From the NCBI RefSeq assembly GCF_900116235.1, contig NZ_FPAA01000002.1, positions 62,001 through 126,000 on the forward strand: a stretch of DNA of 64,000 nucleotides. The letters are read 5' to 3'. The notes under the pieces were generated by a model that saw only the letters and a program-made list of their open reading frames with translations, had not been told where the DNA came from and made no database searches. Positions 59,429 through 64,000 of the stretch are shown here, piece after piece (position 1 is the first letter of the stretch; the number at the start of each line of letters is the position of its first letter). The translations under genes were made by a program, and so were the position numbers. This DNA comes from Marininema halotolerans. Its GTDB lineage: Bacteria > Bacillota > Bacilli > Thermoactinomycetales > DSM-45169.

Positions 59429-61705
59429 TTACGTAGTTAATAAACCATACCGATCATTTAATAACTCGGCAGTCTCACTGATTAGCTTAATCCCGATCTC
59501 ATCCACGTGACGCTTCCGCCAATCTTCTAACTCCGTTCCTCTCACCCATCGATTAAAGGAGCCTATCGCTGGTCCACAGTGTATTTGAAAATCTACCTGT
59601 TGATCACGTTCCCCCCCTAATGCTAGACGAGTGGTATAGCCAAAGTACCACCGAAAAATTAGCGCCATTTTATGCTTTGGATTTCTTTCTGCTTTCTCAA
59701 TTTCATGACTGGGACATGTTTCTTTAATCTCGTTGTAAATGTCATCAAAGGATCGGCGGAAATATTTTTCCTCTATCATTTTCCTTGTTTTATGATCAAT
59801 ATCATCAATTGAAAGATTATTTCGATAGAGATCATACAGTTTATTTGCTCGAGCTGGGAAAAACAATCCCTTCTTTAATACTTGAACCTTCGCACCCATT
59901 TCAAACATATCCCCTGCTGGCGCATATTCCGTATCCTGTACATTGGCTTGCTGCAACAAATCTTTTACAGCATCACTTGTGCCGGCTTCCACAGTACATT
60001 GATTAATCGAACCCGTAACAATGTAATCCGCCCCTAGAATAAAAGCAGCTGAAGCTGCAGCCGGCGTTCCAATTCCACCCGCTGCACCCACTCGAATCCT
60101 TTTGGAGTAGTTATACTTTTTCATCATCTCATCACGAAGGTGGATCATCGCAGGCATCAACGTATAAGCCACACCAAGATCCGTGTGGCCACCAGAATCC
60201 GCCTCTACGGTCACATCATCCGCCATCGGCACGCTTCTCAACAGGACCGCCTCTGTTGACGAAATCTTTCCCTCTGCAACTAACTTCTCTACGATATAGG
60301 CCGGAGCAGGGCTTAGAAAAGCCTCGGCTACTTCCGGTCTGGAAAGCTTCGCGATAATCCGATGATCAGCCACTACCCGACCATCTCTTTCTTTTCTCAG
60401 ACCCTTTGCTCGATAGATCACGAGAGCAGGAGTCATACTCATATAGGCGGAAGCCTCAACATTCCGTATCCCATATCGAAGATACAAGGCAACCGTATCC
60501 TCTTCCATTTTGGGATGAATCGGATTGTGCAACAGATTCATTCCATAAGCCTCTCCATTATTCAGTTGCGATTGAATATGAAGGATGGCTTGCTCGATAT
60601 TATCTAACGATAGTCCTCCCGTTCCATAAAAGCCCATCAGTCCTGACTTGCCCATTCTTACTACGATTTGCTCCGATGCAATTCCCCGATACATCGCACC
60701 ACTTACATACGCATATTGAAGTCCATAATCACTCTTAAATTCCTCACTACCCAGTGTATGGGCGGTGATTCCATTGGATTTTTTTGCGTTCGATTCGACG
60801 AGCGGTCTCGTTCTCACTGTCGTAGTGGCTTGAGAAACCCGTGGAGGGATAACCAGTGGAGTTGCTTTTCTTTTAATTTGCGCAACTAACCTTGTGAGTA
60901 CGTCACCAGGACCAATCTCCTCAATCTCATTTTCATCTAGACCCATCATATATCGGATCGTATCGGTCCACTTTACTTGATGGGTGATTTGTTTTGTTAA
61001 ATTACGGGTCACACTGGCCTGTTCATAGGGCATGGCTTCAACATTCGATATCGTCGGAATATTAAGTTTAGAAAAGTGATAATCTTTTATGAATTCAATA
61101 AATTCTTTTTGCGCTTCTACCATATACCGAGAATGAAAAGCCCCACTAACATTTAAAGGGATATACATTTTGACACCGGCTTTTTCAAAGGTCTCCTGTG
61201 CAGAAGCGATATCCTCTTTTAGACCTGCAATCACTATTTGAGTCGGTGCATTATCATTCGCGATATCGATCCCTGTTATTTGATAATCGACTAAAACACG
61301 TTGTACTTCTTCTGCATTAAACCCAATTACTGCGGCCATTCCACCTCCCGCAGCTTTACTCATCAGTTCCCCTCTTTTTTTGACCAATTGTAATCCTGTT
61401 TCAAAATCAAACGCTCCCGCTGCAAACAGCGCATTGTATTCTCCTAAACTATGACCCGCTACATAATTTGGCTTGCCACTTTCCTGCAATTTTTTTAAAT
61501 AGCTAAGTGCATTCACAACAAATAACGCTGGCTGAGTATATTGGGTTTGACCCAATTGGTGTTCCGGATCTTCTAAGCACAATTTCTTAATCGAGTATCC
61601 TAAAATTTGATCCGCTTTTTGAGTAAAATCTTGAAACTCATCAAATAAAGTACCACCCATTCCCTTTGCTTGTGAGCCTTGTCCTGGGAAGACATATACA
61701 CTCAA
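59429..61705 (-). CDS. Trans-acting malonyl transferase fused to enoylreductase (AT-ER, PksE-like)
   Basis: 758 residues. The N-terminal AT (about 1-290) has PGQGSQ, the nucleophile in GHSLGEY (Ser86) and GAFHSRYM, the pattern of malonyl-specific ATs. A linker leads to a PfaD/nitronate-monooxygenase-type flavin ER (about 320-758) with [14 protein letters not shown]-like [13 protein letters not shown] and the C-terminal [12 protein letters not shown] and [16 protein letters not shown]. This fusion is typical of trans-AT loci: the AT loads malonyl onto the PKS ACPs and the ER saturates selected enoyl intermediates. The start is TTG (61705) with AAGGGAG seven bases upstream. It is preceded by a 236-bp gap with a candidate promoter. 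Confidence 0.95.
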   Translation of the reverse strand: MSVYVFPGQGSQAKGMGGTLFDEFQDFTQKADQILGYSIKKLCLEDPEHQLGQTQYTQPALFVVNALSYLKKLQESGKPNYVAGHSLGEYNALFAAGAFDFETGLQLVKKRGELMSKAAGGGMAAVIGFNAEEVQRVLVDYQITGIDIANDNAPTQIVIAGLKEDIASAQETFEKAGVKMYIPLNVSGAFHSRYMVEAQKEFIEFIKDYHFSKLNIPTISNVEAMPYEQASVTRNLTKQITHQVKWTDTIRYMMGLDENEIEEIGPGDVLTRLVAQIKRKATPLVIPPRVSQATTTVRTRPLVESNAKKSNGITAHTLGSEEFKSDYGLQYAYVSGAMYRGIASEQIVVRMGKSGLMGFYGTGGLSLDNIEQAILHIQSQLNNGEAYGMNLLHNPIHPKMEEDTVALYLRYGIRNVEASAYMSMTPALVIYRAKGLRKERDGRVVADHRIIAKLSRPEVAEAFLSPAPAYIVEKLVAEGKISSTEAVLLRSVPMADDVTVEADSGGHTDLGVAYTLMPAMIHLRDEMMKKYNYSKRIRVGAAGGIGTPAAASAAFILGADYIVTGSINQCTVEAGTSDAVKDLLQQANVQDTEYAPAGDMFEMGAKVQVLKKGLFFPARANKLYDLYRNNLSIDDIDHKTRKMIEEKYFRRSFDDIYNEIKETCPSHEIEKAERNPKHKMALIFRWYFGYTTRLALGGERDQQVDFQIHCGPAIGSFNRWVRGTELEDWRKRHVDEIGIKLISETAELLNDRYGLLTT

Positions 61706-61941
61706 ATGAGTTCACTCCCTTCTAAGATAGATGCTGAGTCAAAAAGTGTTTATTGACTTGAAGCTAAGATAAGGAGCGATCATTGAACCACTTTAGTAAT
61801 GATCTGGCTCCTCTTCTACTGGTTCACTTCTGTATATAGCCGTTCCATTTATATAACAACAAAGTTGACAGGACAACCATGTAAGGGAAATCCTAGCGCC
61901 CGATCGATCCATTTGTTAGCATCCTGACCACACTCTTTGCT
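61706..61941 (-). promoter_or_regulatory. Intergenic region with candidate sigma-A promoter and hairpin upstream of AT-ER
   Basis: Read on the minus strand, TTGTCC (complement of 61871-61876) and TATAAA (complement of 61848-61853) are separated by 17 bases, a fair sigma-A match (4/6 and 5/6). Between it and the AT-ER start a hairpin is possible: arms 61798-61811 and 61773-61784 (GATCATT / AATGATC and GGAGC / GCTCC, with a two-base bulge). This is the largest gene-free stretch in the window, and the best candidate for a separate start of the PKS transcript. I see no protein-coding sequence in it. Confidence 0.4.
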
Positions 61942-62565
61942 TCACATGCTTAACTCATTCCCTTTTGATGAAACACTTTGCTCCCGATCACCATACAACT
62001 TCCACCCAATAATCACGATCGAAATAGCAAACGGCACGATATGCAGCGCGATCAATGGGAAGAAACTACATAATGAACCTACTGCAAGGAGAATGCCACA
62101 CCATAGTGGTAAACCCTTTTTAATAATCGCATGCAAGGCAATCATTAACCACCCTAGCGAGAAGAAAAGCGCAGTAATCAGCATTCCAGTAATTAAGGTG
62201 ACACCCGGTTTCACATTTAATAGCTCAGGTGCTGTTTTTACAGTGGAAGGTACTGCGAAGGATTCAAACCATACATCACCAAATACCAAAAGCGTACCCA
62301 CCATCGTGATCAGCCATCGAACCATCGCAAACTTACCTACACCAAAACGAGATTGTAGTGCCCACCCTTGTAAACCCACCAACAGGGAAATATAGCCAAA
62401 TAAATTCAGCATATTATAATACACATTAAATGGGCTCTGCACTGTAGAAGCGATGCTACTTGTATCCATGGCAACATATAAAATGGCCTGGGCCAAAAGC
62501 AAAAATAACCCAGCAGATAACAACCAGGCACCAGCACTACGCTTTAATTGCTCTTGTATTTTCAT
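61942..62565 (-). CDS. Six-helix integral membrane protein of unknown function
   Basis: 207 residues, strongly hydrophobic. Likely membrane segments are at about 13-32, 51-69, 81-99, 121-146, 153-173 and 175-192. The N-terminus is basic and the C-terminus (GDREQSVSSKGNELSM) polar. I do not recognise a family and see no transporter or enzyme motif. GGAAGGGAA lies upstream of the ATG. It sits between two trans-AT genes in the same direction, so it may have a role in self-protection, export or membrane anchoring of the synthase, but that is inference from position only. It is clearly not an ABC or MFS transporter by size. Confidence 0.75.
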   Translation of the reverse strand: MKIQEQLKRSAGAWLLSAGLFLLLAQAILYVAMDTSSIASTVQSPFNVYYNMLNLFGYISLLVGLQGWALQSRFGVGKFAMVRWLITMVGTLLVFGDVWFESFAVPSTVKTAPELLNVKPGVTLITGMLITALFFSLGWLMIALHAIIKKGLPLWCGILLAVGSLCSFFPLIALHIVPFAISIVIIGWKLYGDREQSVSSKGNELSM

Positions 62566-62612
62566 ATGATTCCCTTCCGGTCATTCTTGACCTCATATGA
62601 TTCATTTGCATA

Positions 62613-63572
62613 TCAAAGATTGATCGAAGCATACCACTCACTGATCCGTGATAGATTGTTAATCTCCTGATTGAAGGGGGTTACAATTGCATGACAGGTG
62701 GCATCGGACTTGATATTTCGACGAGTAAAATTTGCGAGGGTCCCCCCCGGTCCACAATCAATATAATGGCGATGAGACACCCTATCCAATGGTTGTAGCG
62801 CTTTTGCAAATTGGATGGGCTTTCTAACTACCTGCCAGAAATAATCATCTGACAACTTATTTACAAAATTCCCATCAACCGAGGACATCATAGGGATATT
62901 CGGAGAGAGAAAATTTTTTTTCTGCAACATTTTTTTGTAATCATTCGCTATTTCATTAATTAACGAGGAATGAAAAGCAAAGGATACAGGTAATGGATCA
63001 CATAAAATGTTTTTATTTTTCAGATCGGTATACAGCGCATGAATATCCCCTTTACTACCGGATACAACAAAATGAGCATCGTAGTTTACAGCGACCGGTT
63101 CGATCATCGGGTACTTTGCTTGAATCTCATGTAAGAGTGGGATTTCATGCAAAACCGCAAGCATACTGCCTGGCTCACATTTTCTTTCGAAAAGAAGCGC
63201 TTGATGGATCACCAACTCAAGCGCTTCTTCCATATGGATAACACCCGCTATAGTCGCTGCAGCAAATTCACCCAGACTGCATCCGAGAACGACATCAGGC
63301 ATGATACCCTCTGTTATTAACGTACGAGCCAAGGCATACTCAACCATAAAAATTGCAGGGTGAGTATACAACGTGCGGTCAAATGCTAACCCTTTTTCTT
63401 TATCATCATAAATCTTGTTCAGGATCGATTCGTTAAGTATCCTTTGTGCGACTTGATCCAGTGTAACCATCCATGAACGAAAATTTTCATTTTGTTCAAA
63501 AAGCTGCTGACCCATCTGATAGTACTGCGAACCTTGTCCTGAAAATAAGAACACGGTTGACTTGCTTCCCAT
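62613..63572 (-). CDS. Stand-alone acyltransferase family protein (malonyl transferase or acyl hydrolase)
   Basis: 319 residues, full length for a FabD-type AT. The first motif is SGQGSQYYQMG, the nucleophile is Ser98 in GCSLGEF, where most ATs have GHSLGE, and the histidine region reads SFAFHSSLIN rather than GAFHS. Trans-AT loci often carry two or three ATs: one loads malonyl and another (PedC or PksD type) hydrolyses stalled acyl-ACPs. The SGQGSQYYQMG opening and departures from the malonyl-specific pattern lean to the second role, with AT-ER supplying malonyl, but this needs a tree. The ATG has a purine-rich GGGGTG site upstream, 25 bases after the P450 stop. Confidence 0.88.
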   Translation of the reverse strand: MGSKSTVFLFSGQGSQYYQMGQQLFEQNENFRSWMVTLDQVAQRILNESILNKIYDDKEKGLAFDRTLYTHPAIFMVEYALARTLITEGIMPDVVLGCSLGEFAAATIAGVIHMEEALELVIHQALLFERKCEPGSMLAVLHEIPLLHEIQAKYPMIEPVAVNYDAHFVVSGSKGDIHALYTDLKNKNILCDPLPVSFAFHSSLINEIANDYKKMLQKKNFLSPNIPMMSSVDGNFVNKLSDDYFWQVVRKPIQFAKALQPLDRVSHRHYIDCGPGGTLANFTRRNIKSDATCHAIVTPFNQEINNLSRISEWYASINL

Positions 63573-63597
63573 TCAAATCACCCCACTATCCTTCAGC

Positions 63598-64000
63598 CTA
63601 ATCCATTTGAACAATCACCGGTAAGCTCTTCAGCGATTGACCAAGCACCGACTCAATCAGGTGATCTTCCAAACAAAAAGAATCTGGAAGTCGAATATCT
63701 GCAAAGTGTTCGATCACTGTCGTTAAAGCAACTCTCACCTTCAGACGTGCAAGCGCTGACCCAGGACAAAAATGCGCCCCCGCACCAAAGGAAAGATGCT
63801 TCTTGTTCTCGGTTCTATGAATATCAAACTCCTCAGCATGAGGGAATTCTTGCTCATCACGATTTGCTGCACTCACCCACGCGACAACCATTTGCCCTTT
63901 TTTCATTTCATGACCAAACACATTCGTATCCTGCGCAACTTGACGATCCAAACAAACCGGAAAGCGATACCTTAAAACCTCTTCCATTGCAAGAGGAATC
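63598..64000 (-). CDS. Cytochrome P450 (C-terminal part; 5' end outside window)
   Basis: Only the last 134 or so codons are present; the frame is open to the right edge, reading IPLAMEEVLRYRFP. The K-helix ExxR is in EEVLR, and the heme-binding loop is FGAGAHFCPG with the cysteine ligand at 56 residues from the C-terminus. The sequence type (HLSFGAGAHFCPGSALARL) is that of soluble bacterial P450s of the CYP107/CYP109-like sort. It probably hydroxylates or epoxidises the polyketide. An apparent start at 63987 is inside the gene and should not be used. Confidence 0.93.
   Translation of the reverse strand, partial: IPLAMEEVLRYRFPVCLDRQVAQDTNVFGHEMKKGQMVVAWVSAANRDEQEFPHAEEFDIHRTENKKHLSFGAGAHFCPGSALARLKVRVALTTVIEHFADIRLPDSFCLEDHLIESVLGQSLKSLPVIVQMD

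Noticed and set aside
61864-61869. TTGACA on the plus strand as a promoter
   Set aside because: No -10 box at suitable distance (AAATCC is there) and no plus-strand gene downstream.
1476-63975. Many open frames on the plus strand (60-180 codons)
   Set aside because: They all lie antisense to PKS or accessory genes, have low-complexity or unlikely protein composition and no ribosome binding sites or neighbours. They are shadows of the coding strand.
1-64000. tRNA, rRNA, CRISPR, insertion sequences, attachment sites
   Set aside because: Coding sequence fills almost the whole window; I saw no direct-repeat arrays, transposase genes or RNA genes in the few gaps.

Overview
All 13 genes in this window lie on the minus strand and belong to one secondary-metabolite locus: a trans-acyltransferase (trans-AT) type I polyketide synthase with a complete-looking line of 14 ketosynthases (KS), three C-methyltransferase domains, stand-alone AT enzymes and a beta-branching (HMG-CoA synthase) cassette. 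The moderate GC content, strong AGGAGG-type ribosome binding sites, TTG starts and tightly packed or overlapping genes suggest a Bacillota host (Bacillales or relatives). I cannot name the species or the product. No adenylation or condensation domains are present, so this is a pure PKS over the part seen.

Layout in transcription order (right to left): cytochrome P450 (63598 to beyond 64000, 5' end missing); AT or acyl hydrolase (62613-63572); six-helix membrane protein (61942-62565); a 236-bp gap with a candidate promoter and hairpin; AT-ER fusion (59429-61705); alpha/beta hydrolase (58613-59407); SAM methyltransferase (57779-58600). Then five PKS genes: PKS1 (57763-40130), PKS2 (40149-33163), PKS3 (33170-28182), PKS4 (28164-10810) and PKS5 (10709-2424). 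Last come HMG-CoA synthase (2321-1062), ECH1 (1062-295) and the first third of ECH2 (292 to beyond position 1).

Module reading (letters are mine). PKS1: ACP-ACP; A = KS1-cMT-ACP; B = KS2-KR-ACP; C = KS3-ACP-ACP-ER; D = KS4-ACP-ACP; E = KS5-DH-(KR split over PKS1/PKS2)-ACP. PKS2: F = KS6-ACP; G = KS7-DH, completed by the ACPs at the start of PKS3. PKS3: H = KS8-DH-KR, completed by the first ACP of PKS4. PKS4: I = KS9-DH-KR-cMT-ACP; J = KS10-DH-KR-ACP; K = KS11-DH-KR-ACP; L = KS12, completed by the cMT-ACP of PKS5. PKS5: M = KS13-KR-ACP; N = KS14-ACP-ACP and a C-terminal docking helix. Modules C, D, F and N carry ACPs with the DSI-GVEW signature of beta-branching. The expected chain therefore has up to four beta-branches, one of them probably reduced by the embedded ER, a polyene stretch from modules H-K, and two copies of the motif alpha-methyl / hydroxyl / beta-branch.

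The most unusual points are: a one-base frame change in the middle of a KR domain between PKS1 and PKS2, next to a perfect ribosome binding site and a TTG codon; PKS5 being an end-to-end copy of an internal block of PKS1, with a KS tract about 97% identical but interrupted by divergent islands around the active site; a PfaD-type ER built into a beta-branching module; an ACP whose phosphopantetheine serine is a proline; and short strand-like repeats in the linkers before every beta-branching ACP. The assembly line is not complete here: there is no thioesterase, no decarboxylating KS and no donor ACP, and the end of PKS5 asks for another PKS partner.
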